A DNA stretch of 64,000 nucleotides from Siphonobacter aquaeclarae (GCF_900103285.1 NZ_FNGS01000005.1:40521-104520), one strand, 5' to 3'. Shown: positions 34,999 through 44,082, counted from the first letter of the stretch. The notes: generated by a model not told the origin, from the sequence alone. A program made the numbers and translations.

Positions 34999-35836
34999 GT
35001 TTTTCGATGGAATTATGCGTGTATACCTGTGTCGCGGCCAGTGAACTGTGCCCCATAAGGTCCTTGATCGCATTGAGGTCTGCGCCGTTGTTGAGCAGGT
35101 GTGTAGCGAAGCTATGGCGGAGTACGTGCGGACTTTTCTTTTCCAGCGACGAAACCAGCGAAAGGTACTTCCGCACTATCCGCTGGATAAAGACCGGATA
35201 GGCCTTTCGGCCGTTGTCGGAGAGGATGAGCCATTCGTCCGGAATCTCGAGTTCGTCCCGTAGTTTCAGGTACTGGGAGAGCAACTGATACAACGGATTC
35301 GGAAGCGGCAGAATACGCTGCTTGTTGCGTTTGCCGAGCACCGTCAGCGTTTTTTCATAGGTATTCAGGTCGCTGATTTTCAATTCGATGAGTTCGGAAA
35401 GGCGCATGCCGGTTCCGTAAAGCAGCTCCAGTACAACGCGGTCCCGCTGCCCGGCAAAGTCCTCGGTAAAGGCCAGGTCGTCGAGCAGGTGGTGCATTTC
35501 CTGTTCGCGGACGAAAGAAGGAAGTTGCTTGTCGGTTTTCAGCGAGCGGATCAGCAGCATCGGATCCTTAACAATTGTTTTTTGCCGGAGCAGAAACCCA
35601 TAATACGCTCTGAGCGTGGCGATTTTCCGGTTGATGGAGCGGTTGTCGAGCTTTTTTTCAGCCAGCGCCGCGATCCAGGAGCGGATCATCTGGAAATCGG
35701 CCTGTTCGGCCTCTGTCAGCTCATAGGTATTCTTGAGGTAAATGGAAAACTGCTCAAGATCAGACGTATACGCCGACAGGGTATGTTTGCTGCAACGCTT
35801 CTCGAACTTGATATGCTGAAGAAAGTAAGGGATCAT
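34961..35836 (-). CDS. Tyrosine recombinase XerC/XerD type
   Basis: A 291-residue site-specific recombinase from the ATG at 35836 (an upstream ATG would add residues outside the family). The N-terminal SAM-like core-binding domain (about 1-90; KHTLSAYTSDLEQF) is followed by the catalytic domain with Arg145 (GTGMRLSEL), HxxR as His237/Arg240 (HVLRHSFATHLLNNG), His263 (LMGHSS) and the nucleophile Tyr272 (VYTHNS). Length and the FATHLLNNGADLNAIKDLMG motif fit chromosome-dimer-resolving XerC/D rather than an integron or phage integrase. No phage genes are nearby. Its 3' end overlaps the convergent kinase gene by 38 bp. Confidence 0.93.
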   Translation of the reverse strand: MIPYFLQHIKFEKRCSKHTLSAYTSDLEQFSIYLKNTYELTEAEQADFQMIRSWIAALAEKKLDNRSINRKIATLRAYYGFLLRQKTIVKDPMLLIRSLKTDKQLPSFVREQEMHHLLDDLAFTEDFAGQRDRVVLELLYGTGMRLSELIELKISDLNTYEKTLTVLGKRNKQRILPLPNPLYQLLSQYLKLRDELEIPDEWLILSDNGRKAYPVFIQRIVRKYLSLVSSLEKKSPHVLRHSFATHLLNNGADLNAIKDLMGHSSLAATQVYTHNSIEKLKEAYLQAHPKA

Positions 35837-35934
35837 GGCCGGTAGCCTCGTACGGTATTTCGACGCGCTTCGTGTAAATATATGGAGAACTTTCCCCATC
35901 TTCACTTCTCTTCATCTACTCCCTTAAAAACGTC

Positions 35935-36702
35935 ATGAATTTAGTGTACGAAGTCGCCGACTCAGTCTGCCGGATTACCCTGAACCGCCCCGAAGTCTAT
36001 AACGCACTTAGTCCGGAGCTGCTCAGTGAACTGACGGAAGCGATTCAGGAAGCCGGACGCGACGAGCGGGTACGGGTCATCGTCCTGACCGGAAGCGGCG
36101 AAAAAGCGTTCTGCTCCGGTGCAGATCTCAAAATCGGAATCGGTAAAGCCACCGGAATGGGGGACGTTCTGCGCGAGCGCTATATTCCGCTTATCATGGC
36201 GATGCGGTACATTCCCAAACCGATCATCGGCCGGCTCAACGGCGTAGCGGTGGGCGCCGGAGCGTCTCTGGCCCTGGCATGTGACGTCCTGGTTGCGCAT
36301 TCTTCTGCTTCGATGGCTCAGTTGTTCATTCACATCGGGTTGATTCCGGACGCAGGGTCCATGTATTTTCTACCGAGACTGGTCGGTCCGAGGAAGGCCT
36401 TCGAATTGGCGACAACCGGGAAGACTGTATCCGCTGCCGAATGTCTGGAACTCGGACTGGTCAACGAAGTGGCGGACGATCTCGATGCTGCTGTCGATCG
36501 CTGGGTGAGTCTCTACCGGCAGGCGCCGACGCTCGCAGTCGGTTCGATCAAGCAATTGTTGAATGAATCGTTCTCATCCGACCTGAAAACGATGCTCAAT
36601 CAGGAAGCAGAAGCACAGGATGCGATCGGTCGTACACAGGATGCAAAGGAAGGAATCAGCGCCTTTCTGCAAAAAAGAAAGCCCTCGTTTAAAGGGCTTT
36701 GA
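35935..36702 (+). CDS. Enoyl-CoA hydratase/isomerase family protein (PaaG-like)
   Basis: A 255-residue crotonase-fold protein of usual length. The oxyanion-hole segments are FCSGADLKIG (about 61-70) and the GAGASLALACDV loop. The IGLIPDAGSMYFLPRLVG motif has aspartate (PDAG) at the second acidic position, a pattern found in PaaG-type ring-opening isomerases and related 2,3-dehydroadipyl-CoA hydratases rather than classic FadB hydratases. No phenylacetate genes surround it, so the specific pathway is open; fatty-acid or aromatic-CoA degradation are both possible. The stop codon falls immediately after a hairpin that probably terminates transcription. Confidence 0.88.
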   Translation: MNLVYEVADSVCRITLNRPEVYNALSPELLSELTEAIQEAGRDERVRVIVLTGSGEKAFCSGADLKIGIGKATGMGDVLRERYIPLIMAMRYIPKPIIGRLNGVAVGAGASLALACDVLVAHSSASMAQLFIHIGLIPDAGSMYFLPRLVGPRKAFELATTGKTVSAAECLELGLVNEVADDLDAAVDRWVSLYRQAPTLAVGSIKQLLNESFSSDLKTMLNQEAEAQDAIGRTQDAKEGISAFLQKRKPSFKGL

Positions 36703-36706
36703 TTAT
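36678..36706 (+). terminator. Terminator hairpin overlapping the end of the enoyl-CoA hydratase gene
   Basis: AAAGCCC (36678-36684) pairs with GGGCTTT (36694-36700). The stem lies within the last codons of the gene; a weak T-run follows (TTTGATT). It could also serve the convergent membrane-protein gene, whose strand reads AAAGCCC...GGGCTTTCTTTTTTG with a better T-tract. Confidence 0.6.
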
Positions 36707-36722
36707 CAGAAAGTAGTGAATA

Positions 36723-37472
36723 TCAGAAAGGAAACTGGGCGAGGACCTGGCCACACAGCTGCAGAAGCGAAACGGTCAGGGCCTTTTCCGGAATAACGCC
36801 GAAATGCGTCAGAAAGGAACCGGCCAGCGGCGCGACAACGAGGCTGAAGCCGAACAGCAAAAAGGATGAAAGCCGTGCTTCAATTTTCCGGCGGATCGGC
36901 CGTACGGGGCGTACGCGGTGGTTGACAAAGAACGTAGCCGGATGCACAAAAAAGGAAACGCCGAGGAACAGGGCGATACCTGCCGTTCCGACACCCGCCA
37001 GGTACAACAGGTAGAGGACGGCTGTCCGGAAGATAACTTCCACAAAGAAGGAACGACGGCTAAGGCCACCCGCTCCCAGTGAAAAGCCGAGGAGAATCGC
37101 CGGAATCACAATAACCACAACCACATCTTGCGGAAGGTACTGCGGGGCAAATGAGCTGACGAACAGGACGACCAGGCAAACCAGGATACCGATGCGGGTG
37201 GATACCCGGTGCATCCACTCCAGAAAAAGAGTCAGTCGTTCTTCCCGCCCGGCAAGTACAGCTGAGTAACTGGAGACCGTCGACCAGACGCCGAACAGCG
37301 CCGTAGCGAGCAACACAAACAGGCAGATAATAACGTGAACGTGTATAGGAGACGCCGCACCGAACCACTGCCCCGAGAGAGGTCTCGAGAGGAAAAACAA
37401 ACCATATGTGGTAAGGACACCGGCGAGCTGAAAAGTAGCGGGTCTGACGGACGTAAGCGAGCGGACAAACAT
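36723..37472 (-). CDS. Hypothetical polytopic membrane protein
   Basis: A 249-residue protein with about seven predicted transmembrane helices (for example VHVIICLFVLLATALFGVW, IGILVCLVVLFVSSF, DVVVVIVIPAILLGFSLG, FRTAVLYLLYLAGVGTAGIA and FLLFGFSLVVAPLAGSF). I do not recognise the family. A basic cytoplasmic loop (NHRVRPVRPIRRKIEAR) lies between the last pairs of helices. No neighbouring gene suggests a function: it converges with the enoyl-CoA hydratase and lies upstream (on the opposite strand) of the region ahead of the hybrid kinase. It is accepted as real because of its consistent membrane pattern over the full length. Confidence 0.68.
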   Translation of the reverse strand: MFVRSLTSVRPATFQLAGVLTTYGLFFLSRPLSGQWFGAASPIHVHVIICLFVLLATALFGVWSTVSSYSAVLAGREERLTLFLEWMHRVSTRIGILVCLVVLFVSSFAPQYLPQDVVVVIVIPAILLGFSLGAGGLSRRSFFVEVIFRTAVLYLLYLAGVGTAGIALFLGVSFFVHPATFFVNHRVRPVRPIRRKIEARLSSFLLFGFSLVVAPLAGSFLTHFGVIPEKALTVSLLQLCGQVLAQFPF

Positions 37473-37675
37473 GACAGCGGGTCTGTTAACGAATCACCTG
37501 GGACAAATGATGTGGACGGTTGGGTGCCGTTGGTCTCGTAAATCTGCGTCTATACGTCGAGCGACCGGAACGATTTTCGACAAACTGCATAAATGAAACG
37601 TTTTTCGGCCGTTTTACGTACAAAAATAGCATGTAATTATGGAAAGTAAAAATTGTACCAGGGGAAGATTACTGC

Positions 37676-37710
37676 AAAAAAAATACCCCTGCCGGTTTGA
37701 CGGGCAGGGG
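37676..37710 (-). terminator. Orphan intrinsic terminator, minus strand
   Basis: CCCCTGCC (37686-37693) pairs with GGCAGGGG (37703-37710) across a nine-base loop. Read on the minus strand the stem is followed by TATTTTTTTT. No annotated gene transcribes toward it from the right. Confidence 0.8.
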
Positions 37711-37838
37711 CAACTCTTAAGGATAGGTGGAATGTAATATCGTGTATAAAAACAGGGATTATGATCTGTAGCTGGTATTTTTGAGCGTTTTTGTCTCTTG
37801 TTAGAATCAAACCTAGTAAATACGGGCGGGGGCGCGGG

Positions 37839-37865
37839 CCGTTTTTCGATAAACGGAGGTTTTTT
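37839..37865 (+). terminator. Terminator-like hairpin upstream of the hybrid kinase
   Basis: CCGTTT (37839-37844) pairs with AAACGG (37851-37856), loop TTCGAT, followed after AGG by six T's (37860-37865). It lies 120 bp before the kinase start on the same strand, so it would act as an attenuator or end a short upstream transcript. Confidence 0.55.
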
Positions 37866-37985
37866 GAACGAATTCGGTCGCCTTTTTCTGGTTTTTGACG
37901 TATGTACGATCGGCGGGTTTGCCCCGCAGGATCACAACCGCTCGAAAGGGAGCAGAATGCAGGAATCCCCTGCCTGGGAAATAAG

Positions 37986-39857
37986 ATGGATCTCGGATTA
38001 CTGGAAGTAAACAGGGAGGACAGAATCGTCAGGGTATACGATCAGTTCTGTCGCATGGTCGGATACGAGCGGGAAGAACTGCTCGGCAGGATTGCCAGCG
38101 ACTTTCTGGTTGACGAAAGCTACCGTTCCTTTGTCCTCGAACAAAACCGCAGGCGGGAAGACGGCCTGACAGGCAGCTACGAGCTGCCCGTCAGGCGAAA
38201 GGACGGGACAACCATCTGGGTATGGGTCAGTGCAGCGCCGGTATACGACGAAGACGGGCAGGTAATCGGGTCCATCGGCATCCATTATGACGCAACCGAG
38301 CAGAAACGCCTGCAGGCAGAGCTGGAAAAAGCGCGCTCCGTCGCCCGCGAGGCCCAGGTAGCCGAGCGGCAGTTTCTGGCCAATATCAGCCACGAAATCC
38401 GCACCCCGCTGAATGCCATCATCGGGATGACGCACCTGCTGTACGAAACGCGGCCGAACGACGAACAGCGCGAATATCTCGACATTCTGAAGTCGTCCTC
38501 GCATTTTCTTCATACGCTGTTGTCGGATTTGCTGGATGCTTCCGTCCTCGAAGCGGGACTGATCAAGCCGGGAGAGCAGGAGTTCGACCTTGCCCATACG
38601 CTGCATGCTATCCGGCGGATGTTTGAAATCCGCAACGAACACCGGGATCTCAGCTTCGTGACCGAGCTCGATCCCGGGGTGCCGGTCCGGTTGCTGGGCG
38701 ATGAGCCGCTGCTGTATCAGGTATTGCTCAATCTTTATTCCAACGCTGAAAAATTTACCGAATCCGGTCAGGTCCGTCTGAAGGTTACCGAGGCGGCCAC
38801 GCCGACCCCGCGGGAAGGCGTCCGTACGCTGGTTTTTGCCTTGTCAGACACCGGTATCGGCATGGATCCGGAGTACCTGGATGTCATCTTTGAACGGTTC
38901 CGGCAGCTTCCCGGAGAGGAAGGCGCGAAAGTAAGCGGCGCCGGTCTGGGCTTGTCGATCGTCCGCCGCCTTGTGGAGCTGCAGGGCGGAAACATACACG
39001 TCCGCAGCGTGCGGAACGAGGGGACGGTTTTCGAATTCAGGCTGCCGTTCAGGCTTCCGGGCAGTGCTGCACAGTCGCCGCATGTACCTGCTGCGTCCCT
39101 GCCTGCCGGAAAGCGAATCCTGGTCGCCGAAGACAACATCATGAACAGAAAGTATGTGGGTGGATTGCTCGACCGCTGGAAGGTAGCCTATGACCTGGCC
39201 GGAGACGGGCGGGAGGCGCTGGAAAAAGCGACGCAGGAGTCTTTCGACCTCATCCTCATGGACATACAAATGCCGTATATAGACGGGATGGAGGTAACCC
39301 GCCTGCTTCGGCATACCCGGAACCGGTTGACGCCTGTGGTCGCGTTGACGGCGTCGGTTACCGACGAGCAGCGGCGACTTTCACAGGAAGCCGGCATGGC
39401 CGGTTTTCTGACAAAACCTTTTACGCCAACCGAATTATTGGAAAAATTGAGTCAGTATTTGAACGTGTTAAGTCCCGAAGAGTGGCACTACCATCCGGAG
39501 CTGGACGGCGCCTATCTCCTAGAGTTGTACGGAGACGACTGGTCCTATGCGCATGAAATGTTTCAAACTTTTTTAAGCGACCTTCTGCCCGAATATCAAA
39601 ATATGGATAATTTAGCTCAAAAAAACGACTGGGAGAACCTGGCCAGAGAGGCTCACAAGCTCAATCCGCCACTGGCGATGGTCGGGCTTACCCGGTTGCA
39701 ACAGGAGCTAAAATTGCTGGAAATGCAGCTAACACAAGATAAAAGTGTGGAGGGAATCCTCGATAAAATTGTCGTGTTTCAGGACGAATTATCGCATATG
39801 GCGACTATCTTAGCCGTTGAGGTTTGCAGACTCGCCCAAAAAACCGCCGCCGCATGA
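37986..39857 (+). CDS. Hybrid sensor histidine kinase (PAS-HisKA-HATPase-REC-HPt)
   Basis: A 623-residue soluble kinase from ATG 37986: a PAS domain starting at once (about 1-108; VRVYDQFCRMVGYEREELLG), coiled coil, HisKA with His136 in ISHEIRTPLN, ATPase domain (NAEKFTES; SDTGIGMDPEY; GAGLGLSIV), receiver with Asp426 in LILMDIQMP, and an HPt domain with phosphotransfer His557 in AREAHKLNPP. No transmembrane helix. An upstream in-frame ATG at 37902 exists, but the added 28 residues look non-coding. The PAS domain begins without the usual first helix, so the protein may be N-terminally shortened. The HPt domain implies a multistep relay, probably to the LytTR regulator whose gene overlaps its stop. 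Confidence 0.9.
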   Translation: MDLGLLEVNREDRIVRVYDQFCRMVGYEREELLGRIASDFLVDESYRSFVLEQNRRREDGLTGSYELPVRRKDGTTIWVWVSAAPVYDEDGQVIGSIGIHYDATEQKRLQAELEKARSVAREAQVAERQFLANISHEIRTPLNAIIGMTHLLYETRPNDEQREYLDILKSSSHFLHTLLSDLLDASVLEAGLIKPGEQEFDLAHTLHAIRRMFEIRNEHRDLSFVTELDPGVPVRLLGDEPLLYQVLLNLYSNAEKFTESGQVRLKVTEAATPTPREGVRTLVFALSDTGIGMDPEYLDVIFERFRQLPGEEGAKVSGAGLGLSIVRRLVELQGGNIHVRSVRNEGTVFEFRLPFRLPGSAAQSPHVPAASLPAGKRILVAEDNIMNRKYVGGLLDRWKVAYDLAGDGREALEKATQESFDLILMDIQMPYIDGMEVTRLLRHTRNRLTPVVALTASVTDEQRRLSQEAGMAGFLTKPFTPTELLEKLSQYLNVLSPEEWHYHPELDGAYLLELYGDDWSYAHEMFQTFLSDLLPEYQNMDNLAQKNDWENLAREAHKLNPPLAMVGLTRLQQELKLLEMQLTQDKSVEGILDKIVVFQDELSHMATILAVEVCRLAQKTAAA

Positions 39858-40546
39858 AACTTAAATGTGTTATTGTTGACGATGAGCTGATGGCCCGGCT
39901 TTCTCTCGAACGATTGTGCGAAAAGCGGGACGACCTTGAAATCATCGGTATTTTTGATCAGCCCACCGAGGCATTGGCTTTCCTGCGGGAGAAACAGGTT
40001 GACCTTTTATTTCTGGACGTAGAAATGCCCGGCCTCAACGGTCTGGAGCTACTGGACCAATTGTCCTATATGCCGGATGTTATCCTGACGACATCCAAAA
40101 CGGAATATGCCTACGACGCCTTTCAATATCAGGTAACCGACTACCTGAAAAAGCCTATTGCACTGCCCAGGTTTATGCAGGCGGTTGACAAGGTGCTGGA
40201 AAAGCGTCTGACCAAACCGGCGCCGCGCAGCGATCTCAACGAGATTTACGTCAAGACCGACGGGCGCTACATCCGTGTCGCGTATGACCAGATGCTTTAT
40301 GTCGAAAATGTTGGGGACTATGTCAAAATACGTACTACCAGCGGGTCGCATATTGTCTACGCGACGATGAAGAATCTCGAGGAAAAACTAAATCCCAGGT
40401 TTTTCTTCCGCGTACACCGCAGTTTCATCGTCAACCTGTCCAAAATCGTGGATATTGAGGAAAACAACCTCGTCATCTCCGATAAGGTTATTCCCATCAG
40501 CCGGGCGAATAAATCCGAACTGCTGGAACGCCTGAACATCCTGTAG
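39854..40546 (+). CDS. LytTR-family response regulator (AlgR/AgrA type)
   Basis: A 230-residue regulator from ATG 39854, which overlaps the kinase stop (ATGA); a longer frame would extend into the kinase gene and is rejected. The receiver has VDDE and phospho-acceptor Asp55 (LLFLDVEMPG), with K in DYLKKPIALP. The LytTR DNA-binding domain (about 130-228) contains YVKTDGRYIRVAYDQMLYVE and FFRVHRSFIVNLSKI. It should be phosphorylated by the overlapping hybrid kinase via the HPt domain. Its stop abuts the convergent Lrp gene's stop without any gap (TAG then TTA). Confidence 0.95.
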   Translation: MKLKCVIVDDELMARLSLERLCEKRDDLEIIGIFDQPTEALAFLREKQVDLLFLDVEMPGLNGLELLDQLSYMPDVILTTSKTEYAYDAFQYQVTDYLKKPIALPRFMQAVDKVLEKRLTKPAPRSDLNEIYVKTDGRYIRVAYDQMLYVENVGDYVKIRTTSGSHIVYATMKNLEEKLNPRFFFRVHRSFIVNLSKIVDIEENNLVISDKVIPISRANKSELLERLNIL

Positions 40547-41059
40547 TTACCCGATCGGGTAACCCAGGGTGTGTTTGATTTCCTTCAGGACGAACGTACT
40601 GTTGAGGGTGCCGATGTTGTCAAGCTTCGAAAGCTTGTACTTCACAAAATCATGGTAGTCTTCCAGGGATTTCAGGTTGATCTTCAACAGAAAGTCAACC
40701 TGCCCTGCCATGTGGTAGCATTCCTGTACTTCGTCCAGCTCCTGAATTTTCTGCTCAAATTTCTCGATAAATTCTTCGTTGTGGTACCGCATGGATACCT
40801 GACAGATCACGGTTATGGGCCGTCCGATCAGGGTTTTATCCAGCACCGCCACGTACTGCCGGATATACCCGAGGTTTTCCAGCCGGCGTATCCGTTCGTA
40901 TACCGGCGAGATGGTCAGGTTGAGTTCCGCGGCCAGTTCTTTGGTCGTCATTTTCGCGTCCTGCTGGAGGAGTCGCAGCAGGGTCAGATCGAGTTCGTCA
41001 AGGTGCTCCACCGGTAGGGGATTTAAGGCGCCGAAAAATTTTCCGTTCCAAACATACAT
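40547..41059 (-). CDS. Lrp/AsnC-family transcriptional regulator
   Basis: A 170-residue protein with an N-terminal winged helix-turn-helix (LDELDLTLLRLLQQDAKM; AAELNLTISPVYERIRRLEN) and the C-terminal RAM/ACT-like amino-acid-binding domain (about 85-165). The ATG at 41059 is used, though the family core begins nearer residue 19. It is divergently arranged with the threonine dehydrogenase/Kbl operon across 169 bp that contain an exact TAnnTTTG promoter. In other bacteria Lrp controls tdh-kbl, so it most likely governs threonine catabolism here, with an amino acid as effector. Confidence 0.92.
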   Translation of the reverse strand: MYVWNGKFFGALNPLPVEHLDELDLTLLRLLQQDAKMTTKELAAELNLTISPVYERIRRLENLGYIRQYVAVLDKTLIGRPITVICQVSMRYHNEEFIEKFEQKIQELDEVQECYHMAGQVDFLLKINLKSLEDYHDFVKYKLSKLDNIGTLNSTFVLKEIKHTLGYPIG

Positions 41060-41130
41060 CGTTCCATTCTATCAGTAACTATTGTGGTGAATAAATAGTT
41101 ATGCAGTAATATTTTCCAATTGAATTCTAA

Positions 41131-41164
41131 TTGATCCATAAATATTACTGAGAATGTAGATTTG
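41131..41164 (+). promoter_or_regulatory. Promoter of the threonine dehydrogenase-kbl operon
   Basis: TAGATTTG at 41157-41164 is an exact -7 box; a TTG at 41131-41133 is a possible -33 element (23-bp spacing). The AT-rich palindromic sequence AATATTACTGAGAATG lies in between, a plausible Lrp-binding region. Confidence 0.55.
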
Positions 41165-41228
41165 CATCGTAACACTTCCGGGTGTTGCACAGCGGTCGGA
41201 ATTCACGCATCAACAAACTGACCTCGCA

Positions 41229-42173
41229 ATGGAAAACATTCTGATTATCGGTGCCGGCGGACAGATCGGCACCGTTCTCTGCCAGGCACTGCAGGAACGC
41301 TACGGCGAAAGCCGTGTCATCGCCTCTGACCTCCGTGTGCCGCCCAATCCCAGGGGTATTTTTGTTTCCCTGGACGCCACGCAGGTACTGGCCATCGCGG
41401 ACATCGTACGGCAGTACAATGTCACCCAGATTTACCACCTCGCCGCCGTGCTTTCTGCCAGCGGAGAGGCCAACCCGATCCGGACCTGGGAGCTGAACAT
41501 GCAGACGCTCCTCAATGTACTCGAGGTCGCCCGGACCTTCCGGATCAGCAAAGTATTCGTACCAAGCTCCATTGCCGTCTTCGGTGAGGATGCGCCGCAT
41601 GTCAACACCCCCCAGCAGGCGTTTCTTGACCCGGCTACTGTGTATGGTATCAGCAAGGTAGCGGCAGAAAACTGGCTTCATTACTACCATACCCGGTATG
41701 GACTGGACATCCGTTCCCTCCGCTATCCGGGGGTAGTGAGCTACCAGTCGCTTCCGGGAGGCGGAACTACCGACTATGCCGTGGATATTTTCCACAAAGC
41801 CGTTCATGGACAGCCATTTACGTGTTTTTTGAAAGAAGATACCCGGTTGCCGATGATTTACATGGACGACGCGATCCGGGCTACGCTGGAGCTGATGGAA
41901 GCCGACGCGGCGCGCATTACGGTTCGCACGTCGTACAACCTCGCCGGATTAAGCTTCACGCCGGCGGAGCTGACGGCTGCCATTCAGGTGTATTATCCGT
42001 CTTTTCAGACGACCTACCAGCCCGACTTCCGGCAACAGATCGCCGAATCCTGGCCGCAGAGTATCGATGATACGCGGGCGGCTGCCGACTGGGACTGGAA
42101 ACCAGCTTTCGACCTGGCGCGTATGACCGGTGAAATGATTCACCACCTGTCTGATCATTCTGTTTTAGCGTAA
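41229..42173 (+). CDS. L-threonine 3-dehydrogenase, short-chain (epimerase-like) type
   Basis: A 314-residue extended SDR protein. The NAD-binding motif [11 protein letters not shown] is at residues 8-18 and the catalytic YxxxK is Tyr139/Lys143 in [10 protein letters not shown], with Ser in VPSSIAVFG. The [18 protein letters not shown] segment is characteristic of SDR-type threonine dehydrogenases (as in Flavobacterium and trypanosomes) as opposed to the zinc MDR enzyme of E. coli. It oxidises L-threonine to 2-amino-3-ketobutyrate, the substrate of Kbl encoded 10 bp downstream. The pairing makes the assignment firm although general databases often label it NAD-dependent epimerase. Confidence 0.9.
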   Translation: MENILIIGAGGQIGTVLCQALQERYGESRVIASDLRVPPNPRGIFVSLDATQVLAIADIVRQYNVTQIYHLAAVLSASGEANPIRTWELNMQTLLNVLEVARTFRISKVFVPSSIAVFGEDAPHVNTPQQAFLDPATVYGISKVAAENWLHYYHTRYGLDIRSLRYPGVVSYQSLPGGGTTDYAVDIFHKAVHGQPFTCFLKEDTRLPMIYMDDAIRATLELMEADAARITVRTSYNLAGLSFTPAELTAAIQVYYPSFQTTYQPDFRQQIAESWPQSIDDTRAAADWDWKPAFDLARMTGEMIHHLSDHSVLA

Positions 42174-42183
42174 CTCTCTGAAG

Positions 42184-43383
42184 ATGTACGGATCCATCCA
42201 GCAAGAACTTCAACAAGAACTGGCCAACCTGAAGGAAGCCGGTTTGTATAAGTCGGAACGGATTATCGTTTCGCCCCAATCAGCCGTCATTGCCATCAAA
42301 GACGGTCGCGAGGTCCTCAATTTCTGCGCCAATAATTACCTCGGCCTTTCTTCCCACCCGGAAGTAATCCGTGCGGCGCACGAAACCATTGACAGTCACG
42401 GCTTTGGCTTGTCTTCCGTACGCTTTATCTGCGGTACGCAGAACATTCATAAGCAACTGGAAGCGGCAACAGCCGAATTCGTCGGCGCGGAAGACTGTAT
42501 CCTCTATGCGGCGGCGTTCGACGCCAACGGCGGCGTATTCGAACCCCTGCTGCAGGAACAGGATGCGATTATTTCTGACGAGCTCAACCACGCCTCAATC
42601 ATCGACGGTATCCGTCTCTGCAAGGCAAAACGTTTCCGGTACAAGCATAACAACATGGAGGACCTGGAAGCACAACTTCAGGCTGCTACAGGTTCCCGCC
42701 GGATTCTGATTGTTACCGACGGCGTCTTCTCGATGGACGGTACCATTGCCCAGCTCGACAAAATCTGTGACCTGGCCGATCAGTATGGCGCTATGGTGAT
42801 GGTGGATGAATGCCACGCGAGCGGGTTCATGGGCGTTACCGGTCGTGGTACCCCTGAACACAAAGGCGTATTCGGCCGGATCGATATCATCACCGGAACC
42901 TACGGCAAGGCATTGGGCGGCGCGTCAGGTGGTTTTACCGCGGCGCGGAAGGAAATTGTGGAGCTGCTTCGCCAGCGTTCCCGTCCATACCTGTTCTCCA
43001 ATACCCTCGCCCCGGCGATTGCGGGCGCTTCCCTCAAAGTACTGGAACTGCTGAAATCGTCGACGGCCCTGCGCGATAAACTGGAAGATAATACCCGTTT
43101 CTTCCGTCAGGAGATGACCGCGGCAGGTTTTGATATTCTCCCGGGCGAACACCCCATCGTCCCGATCATGCTGTACGATGCGCCGCTGGCGCAGCAGTTT
43201 GCGGCCCGGCTGCTCGACGAAGGAATTTACGTCATCGGGTTCTTCTACCCGGTGGTGCCCCAGGGCAAAGCCCGCATCCGGGTGCAGATTTCCGCCGGTC
43301 ACGACCGGGAACACCTCGAAAAGGCTATTGCCGCTTTCCGGAAAGTAGGGGAGGAACTGGGCGTACTCAAGACCGTCGCCTGA
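42184..43383 (+). CDS. kbl: Glycine C-acetyltransferase (2-amino-3-ketobutyrate CoA ligase)
   Basis: A 399-residue PLP enzyme of the alpha-oxoamine synthase family, the usual length for Kbl. Lys242 in [13 protein letters not shown] is the Schiff-base lysine; [11 protein letters not shown] carries the PLP-binding aspartate, and [14 protein letters not shown] and [11 protein letters not shown] are family hallmarks that distinguish Kbl from BioF and serine palmitoyltransferase. It cleaves 2-amino-3-ketobutyrate with CoA to glycine and acetyl-CoA. It is the second gene of the threonine-degradation operon and is followed by a strong terminator. Confidence 0.96.
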   Translation: MYGSIQQELQQELANLKEAGLYKSERIIVSPQSAVIAIKDGREVLNFCANNYLGLSSHPEVIRAAHETIDSHGFGLSSVRFICGTQNIHKQLEAATAEFVGAEDCILYAAAFDANGGVFEPLLQEQDAIISDELNHASIIDGIRLCKAKRFRYKHNNMEDLEAQLQAATGSRRILIVTDGVFSMDGTIAQLDKICDLADQYGAMVMVDECHASGFMGVTGRGTPEHKGVFGRIDIITGTYGKALGGASGGFTAARKEIVELLRQRSRPYLFSNTLAPAIAGASLKVLELLKSSTALRDKLEDNTRFFRQEMTAAGFDILPGEHPIVPIMLYDAPLAQQFAARLLDEGIYVIGFFYPVVPQGKARIRVQISAGHDREHLEKAIAAFRKVGEELGVLKTVA

Positions 43384-43405
43384 AGAAGAATGGTTTCCCT
43401 ATAGT

Positions 43406-43441
43406 GAGGCCGGTACCGGAAGGTGCCGGCCTCCTGTTTTT
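43406..43441 (+). terminator. Intrinsic terminator after kbl
   Basis: GAGGCCGGTACC (43406-43417) pairs with GGTGCCGGCCTC (43422-43433) with one G-T pair and a GGAA tetraloop, then CTGTTTTT. It ends at the stop codon of the convergent NUDIX gene. Confidence 0.9.
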
Positions 43442-44082
43442 CAGGCGATTGCCTCCAGATACATGTAGATATTGAGCTGGGCCTGGCTGTTGGTTATCAG
43501 TTTGCGCGCCTGCGCAAAGGGTACGACGGCCGTCAGGATAAACTCATCATGGTCATGACCGGTGTGAACGGCGTCGTATGCGAAGATTTTTTCCCGGCTG
43601 AGTTCCAGCTCGGTATAGAAAAAGTACATGGCCTCGTCGCTCGTACCGCTGCTGGGATACAGTGGCTGCCCGTTGAGAGGTATGATTTTTTCGAAAGGAA
43701 TATCAAGGCCGGTCTCCTCGCGGACTTCCCGGACGGCGACAGCCAGGGGAGTATCCGCACCGTCAACCATACCGGCGGGATGCTCATACATATAGCTGCC
43801 GTCGCAAATGCGACGCTGGCGAACAAGAAGCAGGTACTTCTCACGCGTGTCCTGGTCGATGAGGCAGGTGAGTACCATCACTACTTCGCCTTTGACAAAA
43901 CACAGCGGAAGCAGCTTGTGCCCTTCAGGGGTAGTAGCGTCGAGGTTGAACAGGCCGAATAGCAGATCGCCGTCGGATTTATATTTTGTGAAAAGTTCCT
44001 CTGCGCCGTGTATACGAATTCCGTTCTGCCGGAGGTTCTTATACCAGAGCTGATATTTGTGGCTTTGTTCGTAGGAAGACAT
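43441..44082 (-). CDS. NUDIX hydrolase
   Basis: A 213-residue protein with a NUDIX fold. The Nudix box is GMVDGADTPLAVAVREVREE followed by TGLD (about 118-141), conforming to G-x5-[E/D]-x7-REVxEExG with aspartate at the first acidic position and the catalytic glutamates intact. The flanking HPAGMVDG and QPLYPSSGTSDEAMYFFYTE resemble ADP-sugar/ADP-ribose pyrophosphatases, so hydrolysis of a nucleoside diphosphate linked to a sugar is likely. It stands alone between convergent and divergent neighbours. Confidence 0.88.
   Translation of the reverse strand: MSSYEQSHKYQLWYKNLRQNGIRIHGAEELFTKYKSDGDLLFGLFNLDATTPEGHKLLPLCFVKGEVVMVLTCLIDQDTREKYLLLVRQRRICDGSYMYEHPAGMVDGADTPLAVAVREVREETGLDIPFEKIIPLNGQPLYPSSGTSDEAMYFFYTELELSREKIFAYDAVHTGHDHDEFILTAVVPFAQARKLITNSQAQLNIYMYLEAIA

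Larger units (their letters stand above)
37473..37985. other. 513-bp gap with two opposed terminator-like hairpins and no clear protein gene
   Basis: The interval between the divergent membrane-protein and hybrid-kinase genes contains a strong minus-strand terminator (37676-37710) with no minus-strand gene to its right, and a plus-strand hairpin with T-tract (37839-37865). A 70-codon open frame at 37798-38010 shows no family features. It may encode a small RNA on either strand or a regulated leader for the kinase gene. Confidence 0.5.

Noticed and set aside
34961..35836. Integrase of a phage or genomic island
   Set aside because: The length, motifs and lack of flanking att repeats or phage genes fit a housekeeping XerC/D recombinase.
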